Source of the DNA: Garcia nutans | Lineage: Eukaryota > Streptophyta > Magnoliopsida > Malpighiales > Euphorbiaceae | Direction: 5' to 3' | DNA length: 64,000 nucleotides | NCBI GenBank assembly: GCA_947685225.1 | Contig: CANTUV010000015.1 | Location: 2,418,001 to 2,482,000, forward strand | Shown here: in pieces, positions 23,074 to 35,232 of the stretch | Numbering within the stretch: position 1 is the stretch's first letter | How the letters are laid out: the number at the start of each line of letters is the position of its first letter | Made by a program: the position numbers and the translations under genes | Notes under the pieces: generated by a model | What the model was told of the DNA's origin: nothing | What the model saw: only the letters and a program-made list of their open reading frames with translations | Database searches by the model: none

Positions 23074-25421
23074 TGTAGACCCTTAATTTTTGACCCAGTC
23101 CGGTCCGTTATTTTTTATTTAGTCCAAATAATTTTTGTGTTATCTTAATTAAATAATATTTGTTTTAGTATTTATTTTTTATAATTTTAATAAAAAATAA
23201 AAATATAAAAACAATAAAAAATAAAAATAAAAATAAAAATCGGCGATGAAAAAATCGGTGATGAAAAAATTCATCGCCGAAAAATAGTGTTGGACGAAAT
23301 GGCTGTGGGCCATTTCGCCCCTAGGAGTTTCCTGCGGGCGAAATGGCCCACAGCCCGCCAGCATGCCCGCTCGCCAGTTTTCCCCCGTAGCTCCCGCAGC
23401 AGTTTTTTTCACCAGCGAAATTTTTTCAACACAATTTTTTCTGAAACCAAATTCTATTTGGTTTCGGTTTCCTTTTCCTAATTAATGATAATTTCCATAA
23501 ACAAATTGAATTAATCTTCTAAATTTTCTATAAATAAGACAAAAAAAAAGACAAAAAAAAAAGATTAACAGTGAGAATCGGACTTTGGACTGGGAACTTT
23601 GGAACGATCGGTCTTTAAAAATTTTTGAGCAGTGAAACAATCGGATATTTTAGAGAGGGAAGGAAGCAAGCAAATCAAGCCATCAAAGGTAGCCATCTTG
23701 CCTTTGTCCTTGTTCATCCAAGAAGCATTTTTTGGTGGAACCAACGAACGAAGGTTTGAATCTTTAATTTCTTTTTATTTCTTATAGTAGCTTTGTTCTT
23801 TATTTGATTCATAAGATTATATACTCAAAACTTCAATCTTTGAAGATGTAATAACTTGATATTTAAATAATTTCCCTGTTTCTAAATACCTTAAAAAACC
23901 TTAATTCGTTTCTTTATTTTCTAAAAAATCTTAAATCGTTCAACCTATTTCTTCAAAACTTTCAAACCCTAAATTGATCCTTTTATTTCGAAAAACCCTA
24001 AAAAAATACTTTTTGTATCCAAAAACCTTAAATCATCTTGCCTATTCCCAAAAACTTTATAAACTCTAAATTATTTTCTTCAATTCTAAAATCAAAAGAG
24101 TAACCCCAAACTAGCTAATCTAAACCCTAAGTGTTCTTAAACCCTAAAATTACTTTTTTTGTTTCTTCTAAAACCTAAGAACCCTAATCTATTTCTTCAA
24201 AACCTTAAAAACCCTAATTCGTTTCTTTCATTTTCAAAAATCATAAATCGTTTTGCCAAATTCCTTAAGCCTTAAAAATCAAAATAATAATTATTTACCA
24301 AACCTATTCTTTTTTTAAATCACAGTAGCATTATTTTCATAGAACATCCAAAACCCTAAATCTTTAAAACGTCCAGTAGCATTATTCATTTAAAAAATAA
24401 TATTAGTTACTCAAAATTCCAAAACCCTATTTTCTAAATTCTAAACCTTAAAATCTTAATTTTCAATACCAAAACCTACAATCATAGAAGCCAGTTTCAA
24501 AAATTTTCTGGGGCGCTGCCGTATGGGCTTGTCTAAGCGGTCAATATTCATTTGTGTATTATGAGTCCGCATATTTAACTTTCCTTTTTCCAAAGCCCTA
24601 ATTTAGTAACTAAAATTCTAAAATCCTATTTTAAGATGTGAACTCTAAATTATATATTTATTGCTTTATTTAATTTTAGATTTGATTATGTAGTTTATTA
24701 TATGCTTTGATTTATTTTTTTTTTTTGCAATGATTTATTTAATATCATGGATGAATGCTTACTTTCTATTTTGATTGATGTTTAATATCTTTGATGAATG
24801 GTTTATTTATGATGAATGGTCATTTACTTCTATCGATTTATTTTGATTTCTAAATGTTGTAAGAGGTATGTTTCCACTTTGTGGGTATCTCATTAGTTAA
24901 ATATCATGTAATTTAAATCGCTTTTATATTTTGGACCAATGTAAAGGACATGTTTCTACCTTTCGGTGGGTGTCCTATTAGTTTAGACATGGATGATGTA
25001 AGGACATGTTTCCATCCTCGGATGGATGTCCATTTATTTGCTTTGTTTGGACATTGCTTTGATTTTTAATATAACGATGTTTTATTTCAATTGTTGTGTG
25101 TAATATGGATAATATTGTTATATTTAAGAATTTTATAATATTAAGACCTGTAAAGGAGGCTGGTTCTAATGAACCGGGCATTGTGGGGATGCTGGGCCAT
25201 TTCTCACCTTCCCCACACATACCCAACTTTTCGAACCCATTAGGGGGTTGGGGATTCCTTAGAAATCAAGTCATCCACCCCTTTCTTTTTCCCGGCCCGT
25301 CCGGGTGGCGACTCTATTTTCTCCAGACTTAGGTCTGTGTTCTCTATGTCCCGGAGCCTAAACAATGTCGAAGTCGCAAGAACCATTTCACCGGGAGTGG
25401 AGGCGAAAATCCCCGCTCACA
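23074..25421 (+). repeat. 3' LTR of the nested Tat/Ogre-like element
   Basis: Begins TGTAGACCC, ends GCTCACA, 2,348 bp. It matches 11070-13400 and 3927-6168, with small insertions and deletions and many point differences. A GC-rich hairpin sits at 23301-23355. Confidence 0.9.
23301..23355. repeat. perfect 20-bp inverted repeat in the LTR
   Basis: ggctgtgggccatttcgccc at 23301-23320 is the exact reverse complement of 23336-23355, with a 15-base spacer. It occupies the same part of the LTR as the hairpin at 4122-4219 but with different arms. Confidence 0.95.
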
Positions 25422-26570
25422 GTATGAAAAAGGATATAGCAGACTTTGTAGCAAAATATTTGGTGTGTCAACAAGTTAAGGCAGAACGTCAACATCCTTC
25501 AGGTCTTCTGTAGCCTCTTCCAATTCCTGAATGGAAGTCGGAGCATATTATTATGGATTTTTTTTCTGGCTATCCCCATACTCAGCAGGGTCATGACACA
25601 ATTTGAGTGGTTGTAGACAGGTTGACAAAGTCATCTCACTTTCTGCTTATCAGAATGGATTTCTCTCTTGATAAGCTTGCAAAAATTTATGTGAAGGAGA
25701 TTGTAAGATTGCATGGTGTTCCTGTATCTATAGTATCAGATAGGGATCCATGATTTATTTTCAGATTTTGGTCTAGTCTGCAGAATGCTTTGGGTACAAA
25801 GGTGAAGTTCAGTACTTCTTTTTACCCTTAAATAGATGGTCAGTCAGAACGTACCATCTAGACTTTGGAGGATATGCTTAGAGCATGTGTCATGGAATTT
25901 AAAGGAAGTTGGGATAAGTATTTACCATTGACGGAGTTTGCTTATAATAATAGTTTTCACTCAAGTATCGGTATGGCATCTTATGAAGTATTATACGGAA
26001 GAAAATGCAGAACTCCAGTATACTGGGATAAAGTTGGAGAAAGATAATTGGTGAACTCAGAATTAGTTTAGATGGCTGCTGATAAAGTCCAATTGATTAG
26101 AGAAAGATTAAAGGTGGCACAAGATAGACAGAAGAGCTATGTAGATTTGAAGAGAAAGGATATCGAGTCCGATGTGGGCAATAAAGTATTTTTAAAAATC
26201 TTCCCATAGAAAGGTGTAGTGTGATTTGGTAAAAGGGGAAAGTTAAGTCCTCGGTTTATTGGGCCTTATGAGATTGTGGAGAAGATCGGTCCTGTTGCTT
26301 ATAGAATTACACTATCACCAGAATTATCCCAAATACATGATGCCTTTTATGTGTCCATGTTGAGAAAGTACAGAAGTGACCCTTCACATATATTCCAGAG
26401 ACAACCGGTAGAATTACGAGAAGATTTGACGTATGAAGAAGAACCAATCGTGATTTTAGCTTGAGAAGAAAGAATCTTAAGAAACAAGATTGTTCCTTTA
26501 GTGAAGGTTTTATAAAGTAATCATTCGAAAAAAGAAGCCACTTGGGAAAGAGAATAATATATGTTTACTC
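25422..26570 (+). pseudogene. pol: pol of the host gypsy element, second part (integrase core and C-terminal domain), broken
   Basis: Directly after the nested element the integrase resumes with M.KDIADFVAK and V.Q..KAERQHPSG; the first zinc-finger cysteine here is Tyr. The core follows: IIMDFFSG (first Asp), VDRLTKSSHF, VSDRDP (second Asp, then a stop) and DGQSERT (Glu). Then come 25865-26047 (EDMLRACVMEF, YGRKCRTPVYW) and 26276-26464 (EKIGPVAYRITL, HDAFYVSMLRKY). The tail EEEPIVILA, LRNKIVPLVKVL and ATWERE resembles the chromodomain-like end of Tekay/Del chromoviruses. About ten in-frame stops are present, most explained by CAG, CAA, CGA or TGG changing by C-to-T or G-to-A. Confidence 0.85.
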
Positions 26571-26625
26571 ATTATCCTCATCTTTTTTCATCCATAAACA
26601 AGTAAAAATTTAGGGTCGAATTTTT

Positions 26626-26643
26626 ATTTTAGGGGAGGAAGAA
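26626..26643 (+). other. polypurine tract of the host gypsy element
   Basis: aggggaggaagaa lies immediately before TGTAATATTC, the start of the 3' LTR. It would prime plus-strand DNA synthesis. Confidence 0.8.
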
Positions 26644-26716
26644 TGTAATATTCTATAAAAATAAAATAATAATAATAATTAAGTTAAAAAATTAATTAAT
26701 TAATTAATTACATGAA

Positions 26717-26752
<36 letters not shown>

Positions 26753-27905
26753 GTTTAAAACATGTAGGTGCACAGAAGAAAAAAAAACAATTTATTAAAT
26801 AAAAGAGAAACAGAAAAAGAAATGAAAAGAAATGAAAAGAAAAAAAAAAGAAAGAAAAGAAATCGGGAGAGAGAAAGAGAAATGGAGACAGAATAGGAGA
26901 GAGGGGAGGAATAAGGGCAGTGACGGTTTTATTCAAATCCACCGCCGATCGCCGACAACAGAGAGACACACGCCTGGACACCAGGAGTGTAGCTCGGAGA
27001 TGCATCAACAGCCGCTGGAAACACCACCAGCGGATGTCGGAACGGGCCGTACACGCCATTTAACCGAGCTGCCGACATGAACTTCAGGCCTGTTTTCGGC
27101 CACTTTTCGATAACTATTTTTGGTGATCCGAGTATTTTTAGAACCGTCATTTCATAAGTTTTAATTTGGTACCTCATTTGCTAATTTAAAATGTATATTT
27201 TGACATTTGATAAATAATAAAATAAGAAATATGTATATAATTAATTTAGATTAATAATTATAATTATAATTAATAATTATGAATTATAAATATTAAATTA
27301 AAATTTAATTAATAAGTTAATGAGTTTATTACTATTTGGTTATTTAGAATTTCTTATTTAACTAAAATAAATCATTTGCTAATAAAAAAATAATTATGGA
27401 TGTTAATTAGTTATCATTAGTTGCATTTAAGAAATTTTATTAATATATATAGAGAGAGATTTTATTAGTTGATTAATTATTTATAATTGAAATAGAAATA
27501 AGTATATGTATATGTATATGTATAATAACTTAGATAAAATATTTAAAGTTAAAATAAGTTAAAATTTAGAATTTATGAATTTATTTATAAAATTTCAGAA
27601 TAAATTAATTTAAATATAAACATATATATGTATGCATGTAATGTAATAAATTAATTAAAAGATAATAAATAATTAGTTTGTTAATTAAATTATGTTAAAT
27701 ATTGCTAATAAACTAATGATATATATATATATATATGAGTTTTTATTTACAATTGAATAAAATTAACTAAATTATTTATAAATTAAAATGAGTTAATTAA
27801 TTAGTAAATAATCAAAGTAGCTAGTAAACAAAGTATAAATAAAAAAATTTCATAGAAATTTATAAAACTAATTATTTAATTAAAAATTTATATTTATATT
27901 ATTAT
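26644..27905 (+). repeat. 3' LTR of the host gypsy element, left part
   Basis: Starts TGTAATATTC after the polypurine tract. It holds an AAT microsatellite (about 26716-26750), a purine-rich run (26775-26900), a less AT-rich block near 26930-27080 and then very AT-rich sequence. It is cut at 27905 by the reverse-strand chromovirus (attat duplication) and resumes at 41106. The open frames at 26700-27177 are low-complexity or unsupported. Confidence 0.8.
26713..26752. repeat. (AAT)n microsatellite
   Basis: About a dozen uninterrupted aat units within the host 3' LTR. Confidence 0.9.
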
Positions 27906-28526
27906 TGTAACACCTCTATACCCCGTATACGTACACTATATACTACTACACCTATACTATACGTATACCGAATACAAGAGTGCCACGGTTTATATTAAAC
28001 AAACCAATCTTTCAATTTAACAACATTATAAGAAAGACTTAAAACATTCAAATTATATTATAAAGTACAATAGATAAAACGTTTATTTGATACGCAGCGG
28101 AAAATGTAGCGGTATTTACAAATACATATACATCAAAAATCAATTTTTACAAAACATAAAGTTTATACATGTTTGGCAGTTTGTCTCTGATCTTTAAGCT
28201 CACAATCAACACTTCAGAGTCTAGACTCGACTCGGTCTAGCTGAACTCTCTGGTTCTACCCTGTCACCTGCGCGATGAACCACAATCGCGCTCAGCCATA
28301 GGCTTAGTGGTACAAACCACAACAACAATATGCTTTAATGTAATGCTAATGTCACACATTCATATATCATATTTCAAATCTTACATTAAATCATATTATT
28401 TATTGGTTTTACCATTCATGAATTACATTTAAACAAAGACAAGCATGGGCCCAAAAGAAACTAATATCCCATTCAACTTTCAGAGTTAATGTTTTGGTTT
28501 AATTATCACATTTATCATTATCCCAA

Positions 28527-28745
28527 CTAGGCTTCAAGGATTAGGCTCAACCAAGCTTCAAGGGGAGAAAAGCATGATAAGCATTAACCCAACTTGGCTT
28601 CAAGAACCAAACCCAACCTAGCTTCAAGGGTTGTAACATCTCAACTAGGCTTCAAGGACTAGACCCAACCAAGCTTTAAGGGGAGTTAAGCATGCTAAAC
28701 TTCAACCCAACTTGGCTTCAAGGATCAAGCCCGACCCAGCTTCAA
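28527..28745. repeat. degenerate array of the motif acccaacttggcttcaagg
   Basis: About eight copies of caacYNggcttcaagg-type words with spacers. The same array appears at 39225-39450 in the other LTR and, inverted, at 37720-37945 in the solo LTR, which shows that the two LTR families are related. Confidence 0.85.
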
Positions 28746-29280
28746 GAGATTGTTACTATTAGGCATACCACTGAAAAGTGAATAACACATTAGGCATACA
28801 ATTCTTTCATTATTTCATTATCAATTCCATTCTCATTTCCTCATAATCATCTAGGCAAACATGCCCTAATTATTTCATTTGCATCATTATAGCCAACAAC
28901 AATGGCTTCACATTTCATCAATAGAGTATACACAACCAATTGCATTGTACATATAATTTGAATGATCATCATATCTTTCACATTATGCAAATCATAATAT
29001 TAATCCAATGTATCAACAATGTAATAGATCACTTAGCACATTTATAACCAAATGTGTTAAGTTCCAATGTCATGTAAATGTATGCAATAATGTAGGGTTT
29101 GTACTTACCTCAAGAGCAACTCACACCAATCTAAACACTTCCTCTTCAAAGAATCCTCCAATGCTTGGATTAGGGCAACTCAACTCTCTTCAAAATCTAA
29201 ACCAAAAGGAATGATACACACTTACTTAGAGATACACATGAGACAATAAGACTAAGGACCAACTAGGACAAACTCTAAAC

Positions 29281-29570
29281 ATGACACGCTCAACAACACG
29301 GGCGTGTCCCTGACCGTGCCCTAAACTCACAACATTGAAGCATTGACACGCTCAGTGACATGGGCGTGTCACTGGCCGTGTCGATCCTCCCTCAACACAG
29401 TAGCTATGACACGTTCAATAACACTTGCGTGTTACTGACCGTGTCAATGCTACTACAACACAGAAGCTGTGACACGTTCAATAACACGAGCGTGTCACTG
29501 ATCGTGTCACCCATCCAAGAACACAGAACCATTAACACGCCTAAAGACCTGGCCGTGCTCATGGGCGTGT
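29281..29570. repeat. array of gacacg...cgtgtc units, about 62-64 bp apart
   Basis: Units near 29282, 29344, 29406 and 29470, plus a variant near 29530. Each carries gacacg, a short spacer, gggcgtgtc and then accgtgtc. Each unit is itself partly palindromic. The matching array in the other LTR is at about 40000-40295. Confidence 0.85.
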
Positions 29571-30385
29571 CAGGCCAAAAATCCTGATTCCAGCAACAAC
29601 AACAACACATCCAACAAACCTCTTACTTCCACCATGTTCCACTTCAAACAAACTTAACTAAACACACCCATAAACCATAATAACTTGTAAAAACACCAAA
29701 ACAATTCAATACATACGTCAAACTCCAATTCACAACCATCACATAGACACAACTCAAACACAACACTTGCTCTTCCACCAAACCTAACACTTTCTCTTCA
29801 ATCCAACCCCAAAATCAACACCAAGAAGATTACACACCCTCAAATACACCATAATCAAATATACACATACCATCAACAATCAAACACCAAACCCACAACA
29901 CAAACTTAAAAGAAAACAAGGGAATCAAGTGGAAAACTTACCAAAAATGATGAAACTTCTTAGATTCCCAACTTGATCACTTGAAACATCCTTCAATCAC
30001 AAGTTTGGAAAATCAAAAACTCTCTTCCTCTATTGCTATTGTGATGGTCGGCCAACAAAGAAAGAAGAAGAAAAAGAATGAAAAGCAAAGTCAACACTTC
30101 TTCTCTTTAAACCTCCACCAAGCAATTATATATTAAAATAATCAAATACCTTTATCCACTCACTAAATCAATTTTCCATTTAATTAATTTAATTATTTTA
30201 AAATAATTAATTAATCTTCTTTGACTTCCATTTCTTTGACTTGTATATGTTGTATATATCACTATATATACAACATATACACTCTCTTCCTTATCTCTAT
30301 TCTCTTTTTACTTAAACATATACATTTAATCCAAATACAACAATAAATATTCCAAAACTTTTAGGGTATAATTTGGGATATTACA

Positions 30386-30400
30386 ATTCTCCCCCTCTAA
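30386..30400 (-). other. polypurine tract of the chromovirus
   Basis: attctccccctcta on the plus strand is a purine-rich agagggggagaat on the minus strand, directly before the LTR start at 30385. Confidence 0.85.
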
Positions 30401-30461
30401 AAAGAAATTTCGTCCTCGAAATTACCTAATCTCAAGTCTGAAACAGTTGAGGATACTGATT

Positions 30462-33400
30462 TTACATCTCTTGCTCATTCTCCCAAGTTTCCTCTCCCTT
30501 CGCATGATTCTTCCAAAGAACCTTTACAAGTGGCACTTTTTTATTTCTCAACTCTTTCACTTCATGTGCCAAAATAGCAACTGGTTCTTCTTCAAAAGTC
30601 AGATCCGGACTCACTTCAATAGATTCAACGGACAGAACATGAGATGGATCTGATCTGTACCTCCGCATCATAGAAACATGGAAGACATTGTGAATTCTAT
30701 CCAACTCAGGCGGCAAAGCAATTCGATAAGCAACTGGTCCCACTCTCTCCAATACCTCATAAGGTCCAATAAAACGAGGACTTAGCATCCCTTTGGGCCA
30801 AATCTCAAAATCTTTTTCCAAGGAGACACTTTCAGAAATACTTTATCTCCAACATTGAACTCTATGTCTCTCCTCTTCAAATCTGAATAAGATTTTTGTC
30901 AATCTGAAGCTGCCTTCAACCGATCCCGAATTATCTTTACTTTCTCTTCTGTTTCTTTAATCAAATCTGGACCAATCAATTTGCCTTCTCCAATTTCATT
31001 CCAACATAGAGGCGTTCTGCATCTTCTACCATACAATGCCTCATAAGGTGCCATTCTAATACTAGATTGATGACTGTTGTTATAAGCAAATTCCATCAAT
31101 GGCAAAAATTTGGCCCAACTTTCAGAGAATTCAATGACACAGCTTCTCAACATGTCCTCTAAAATCTGTATAACTCTCTCTGACTGCCCATCTGTCTGTG
31201 GATGAAAAGCAGTGCTAAAGTGCAATCGAGAACCCAAAGCACCATGTAAACTTTTCCAAAATCTCAAAGTAAACCTCGGATCTCGATCAAACACCAAAGA
31301 AATTGGAACTCCATGCAACTTCACTATCTCACTGATATACAGCTCAGCCAACTTCTCAAGAGAATAGTCCATTCTAACTAGAAGAAAAAGAGCTGTCTTT
31401 GTCAACCGATCAACAATCACCCAGATAGCATCACGCTTCTTCTGAGTCAATGGCAACCCAGACACAAAATCCATTGTTACACGTTCCCATTTCCATTCAG
31501 GCACTGATAAAGGTTAAAGCAACCCTGTTGGAACTTGATGCTCAGCTTTCACTCTCTGACAAGTGAGACATTTAGATACAAACTTCGCTATGTCCCTCTT
31601 CATACCTGACCACCAGTAATGTTGCTTCAAATCATGATACATTTTAGTACTCCCAGGGTGCATAGTAAAAATCGATTGATGTGCTTCTTCCAAAATAATC
31701 TTTCTTAAACTAACATCATCAGGAACACACAATCTATCCTTGAACCAAAGGCTACCATCTTTTCTCATATAAAAATCTCGGTTCTCTCCTTTTTGGCATT
31801 CTGATACAACTTTCTGAATTTTCTCATTAGCCAATTGAGCCTCTTTAATCTGATCCAACAACACCGGTCTCAACTGCAATTGAGCCAACAACACACCATC
31901 ATCGCATGATTCAAAACTAGCATGCAACACTCTCAACTCAACAAGCAACGAGAGCGAATAAGCAGTCAAACCTGCCAAAGACTTCCGACTAAAGGCATCA
32001 GCAACAACATTCGCCTTACCAAGATGATAATCAATCAAACAGTCGTAGTCTTTGATCAATTCCAACCACCGTCTCTGCCGAAGATTCATCTATCTCTGAA
32101 CACCCAAGTATTTCAAACTCTTATGATCCGTATAGATAAAACACTTCTCCCCATACAAATAGTGTTGCCAAATCTTCAAAGCAAAAACTATGGCTGCTAA
32201 CTCCAAATCATGCGTCGGATAATTAAGCTCATGCGGCTTCAACTGCCGAGAAGCATAAGCTATGACTCTACCTTCCTGCATCAAAATGCAACCTAAACCA
32301 TTGTGTGAAGCATCACTGTAAATCATATATGGTTTATCTTCCACAGGCAAAGTAAGAACAGGAGCTTGAGTCAACATTTCCTTTAACTGCTCAAAACTTG
32401 CTTGACACTGATCTGTCCACACAAATCTAACTCCCTTTCGAAGTAATCTGGTGAGTGGAGTAGCTATCAAAGAAAAACCTTTCACAAAGCGTCAATAATA
32501 GCCTGCCAAACCCAGAAAACTTCTAACTTCAGTCACAGACTTCGGTGGACTCCAATTCAAAATAGCCTCAACTTTACTCGGATCAACTCTTATACCATCT
32601 GTTGAAACTATATGATCGAGAAAAGTCACTTGATCAAGCCAAAACTCACATTTCGACAGCTTAGCATACAATTGCTTCTCTCTCAATGTCTGCAATACAA
32701 TCCGTAGATGCTTGTCATGATCTTCTTCATTACACGAATACACCAAAATATCATCAATAAAGACCACCACAAACTGATCCAGATAGGGTCTAAACAACCT
32801 ATTCATCAAATCCATAAAAGTTGCAGGTGCATTCGTCAATCCAAAAGGCATCACTAAAAACTCATAATGCCCATATCTTGTGCAAAAAGCTGTTTTAGGA
32901 ACATCCTCCTCTCTGACTCTCAACTGATGGTACCCTAATCTCAAATCAATCTTGGAAAATATTGTTGCTCCCTTTAATTGATCAAAGAGATCATCTATCC
33001 GAGGTAAAGGATACTTATTCTTGATGGTCACCTTATTCAATTGCCTATAATCAATGCACAACCTCAAAGTACCATCCTTCTTCTTTACAAACAAAACAGG
33101 AGCTCCCCACGGAGAAACACTAGGGCGAATAAACCCTTTATCCAACAACTCCTGCAACTGCACCTTCAACTCTCTCAACTCAACAAGTGCCATTCGATAA
33201 GGAGTAATAGAGATGGGAGTGGTACTAGGCAACAAATCGATACCAAACTCAACCTCTCTCTCAGGGAGTAACCTTGGCAACTCCTCAGGAAACACATCTG
33301 GAAATTCTGCAACTGTGGGTATACTATCAAGTTGAGAACCCACTACTCTGGTATCCACAACATGAGCAAGAAAAGTATCACACCATTTTCTAATCAACTT

Positions 33401-33900
33401 TCTAGCTGCAACAGCTGATACAAACAAGGATGCAAGTTGTCTCTGCTCACTAGATACCATCACACTTCTACCATCACCGGTTTTCAAGGTAACGCACTTC
33501 TTTTGATAGTCTACCACAACTCTATGCTTAGACAACCAATCCATGCCTAAGATCAAATCATACTCCTTAAAAGGCATTTCAATCAAATCACCAAGAAACT
33601 CCTCACCTTGCACCACAACTGAACTATCACGATGCACCTTGCTAACAACCACACTATGCCCTAAAGGATTTGTCACCAAGACATCAAATCCTAAGGATTC
33701 TGAATGCAATTCAGACACAGGCAAGATAGATGCACTTATGTATTAATGAGTAGATCCTGGATCAATCAAAGTAAGAACTAAAATACCAAATAAAGAAAAT
33801 GTACCCACAATGACTACTGAAGCATCCGGTTGTCTCTGCATCACATACACTCGCTGAGATGGCCCAGCCTCATCTGGCCTACTGCCTCCGAATATAGAGC
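30462..33900 (-). pseudogene. pol: pol of the chromovirus (PR-RT-RNaseH-INT-chromodomain), nearly complete but interrupted
   Basis: The protease motif IDPGSTH lies near 33750 and is followed by a stop. The longest open segment (33724-32492, 410 residues) covers the rest of the protease (GMDWLSKH), the linker and the reverse transcriptase, with FIDDILVYS at residues 322-330. A TGA at 32492-32494 falls inside GYYRRF, where CGA is expected. RNase H (YSDASHNGLGCIL, YTDHKSLKY) is in 32485-32090. A TAG follows, then the connection and HHCC zinc finger (HQSIFTMHPGS, CLTC) in 32089-31514, then a TAA. The integrase core with MDFVSG, FDRDPRF and GQSERV is in 31504-30899. After a frame change, 30821-30462 has RRYRSDPSH and a chromodomain-like LRNKKVPLVKVLWKNH. 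Only a few base changes separate it from an open frame. Confidence 0.92.
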
Positions 33901-33907
33901 CTCCTCT

Positions 33908-35069
33908 CTAACTGATCCCAGGTTGACCACCTTTATTGAAACCTCTGCCCCCTCGACCACCTCTGCTAACACTAGGTCGAGAAGCTGCAGTATCAGTCTG
34001 TCTATCTTCCTGTAGCTCAGGGCAATCTTTGATAAAGTGAGATGGTGACCCACATCTAAAATATACTCCTGATCCACCCGTCTTCCAACAAGCACCCCCA
34101 TGTGTCCTACCACAATGAACACATATAGGTGGAATGGATCTCTGAACCACTGGAGTCGGAGCACTCGCTACAGAAATTGTAGGTCTCAGTCTCTGCCTCT
34201 GATACTGAACTGACCTACCTGATTGCCTCTGGCTCCTACTGACTCTTGGAACAAAACTTTCTCGGCCCTGTCTCAAACTGGGATCTCCTAATTCTGGTCT
34301 CCTCTTCAGTAGCAGCTGCTACAATAGCCTATGCTCTCTCAACACTTCTGGCTGCTGCAACAAGCTGGAAAAGATCTTGATACCGGGAACCAGCAACAAT
34401 ACACATAATAGAGGGCCTAAACCCTTCCTCAAATCTCCTACACTGGTCAATCTCATCTGAAATAATCCCCCCGGCATAAAGACTCAACTGGATGAACTCT
34501 ACCTCATACTCTGTCACTGTCCGATTCTCCTGTCTCAGATTCAGAAATTCCATCGTCTTGGCATCTTTATACTCCCTCGGAGTATATTTCTGCTCAAACT
34601 CTCTCAGAAAATCACTATAAGACAACGTAGGTGGATCATCCATGGCATGTGGAACTGTCTTCCACCAATCATAAGCATCTTTCTGCAATAAGGATCTAGC
34701 ATAATCAAACTTCTCTTCAGGAGTGGCTTGCAACTGGATAAATACCCTCTGAACTCTATCCAACCACTGCTCAGCTACTGCAGGATCTGTAGTACCAAAG
34801 AAGTCATTAGCTCCGAATTTCCTTAATTTATCATACTGCCTCATCGGTACTTACGGCTGTAGTGGCGGTGGCGGCTGCTGCACTGGAGGCTGCCTCAACA
34901 ATTCTACCACATGTCTTAGCCAAACTGGCGCAACCTCATCAGCAGCTAATCTCTCTTGCACAGGAATATGTGCCTCTCCAGCTCTCTCAACCCTAGCTCC
35001 ATCTCTACCATCTTCAAGAGCTACACTCTTAGCACTACCTTCTATAGACTGACGTGACTGGGACGCCAT
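33908..35069 (-). pseudogene. gag: gag of the chromovirus, broken
   Basis: Starts at 35069 with MASQSRQS, about 150 bp after the primer site. A stop at 34851 separates an N-terminal 72 residues from the core (34844-34329), which has FGANDFFGTTDPAVAEQWLD, WWKTVPH and F.QKYTPREYKDAK, as in Del/Tekay gag. A second stop at 34329 and a frame change lead to 34276-33908. That part is rich in Arg/Gln and carries the nucleocapsid motifs CVHCGRTH and FRCGSPSHFIKDCP; the first cysteine of the second knuckle is replaced. It ends in an RGGRGGRG stretch and a stop at 33908. The family would package its RNA with this protein. Confidence 0.88.
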
Positions 35070-35220
35070 TACTACCTATATCTGCAAACACAGCAGAATA
35101 TACCTCATTAAAGATCAGAGACTGCAAATACCAAAGCATGGATCTTATTCAAAACCCAATTTTTAAAATCAAAATGTTCTTTTTCTTACAATTTACCTAG
35201 GTTGAGAATCTCAAACCTAG

Positions 35221-35232
35221 GCTCTGATACCA
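35221..35232 (-). other. primer binding site, initiator tRNA-Met type
   Basis: On the minus strand this is exactly TGGTATCAGAGC, seven bases inside the LTR end at 35240. It sets the element's orientation. Confidence 0.92.

Larger units (their letters stand above)
11070..25421 (+). mobile_element. non-coding Tat/Ogre-like element nested in the host integrase gene
   Basis: Two long LTRs (11070-13400 and 23074-25421) enclose a short internal region with a primer site and tandem repeats but no gag or pol. The host integrase reads WW.GM just before it and M.KDIADF just after, so the element splits a codon neighbourhood. The duplication is imperfect: gaatg at 11067-11071 against gtatg at 25422-25426, with the LTR start apparently having lost one tg. 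The internal region joins a 5' leader to a 3' region equivalent to 2877-3926 of the left copy, so it is a deletion derivative that depends on proteins made elsewhere. It carries a nested solo LTR (14874-22384). Confidence 0.85.
27906..30385 (-). repeat. 3' LTR of the chromovirus
   Basis: On the minus strand it reads TGTAATATCCC to GGGGTGTTACA, 2,480 bp. It contains a ggcttcaagg array (28527-28745) and an array built on the palindrome-like pair gacacg...cgtgtc (29281-29570). The 68- to 75-residue frames at 29008-29610 lie in these arrays and are mirrored in the other LTR. Confidence 0.92.

Noticed and set aside
26700..27177. Overlapping frames in the host 3' LTR
   Set aside because: They include an AAT microsatellite and A/G runs, giving Tyr and Phe/Ser runs. 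No supporting motif or splice pattern was seen.
29360..29610. Frames on both strands, mirrored at 40079-40329
   Set aside because: They fall in LTR tandem repeats, and the mirror copy is the other LTR.
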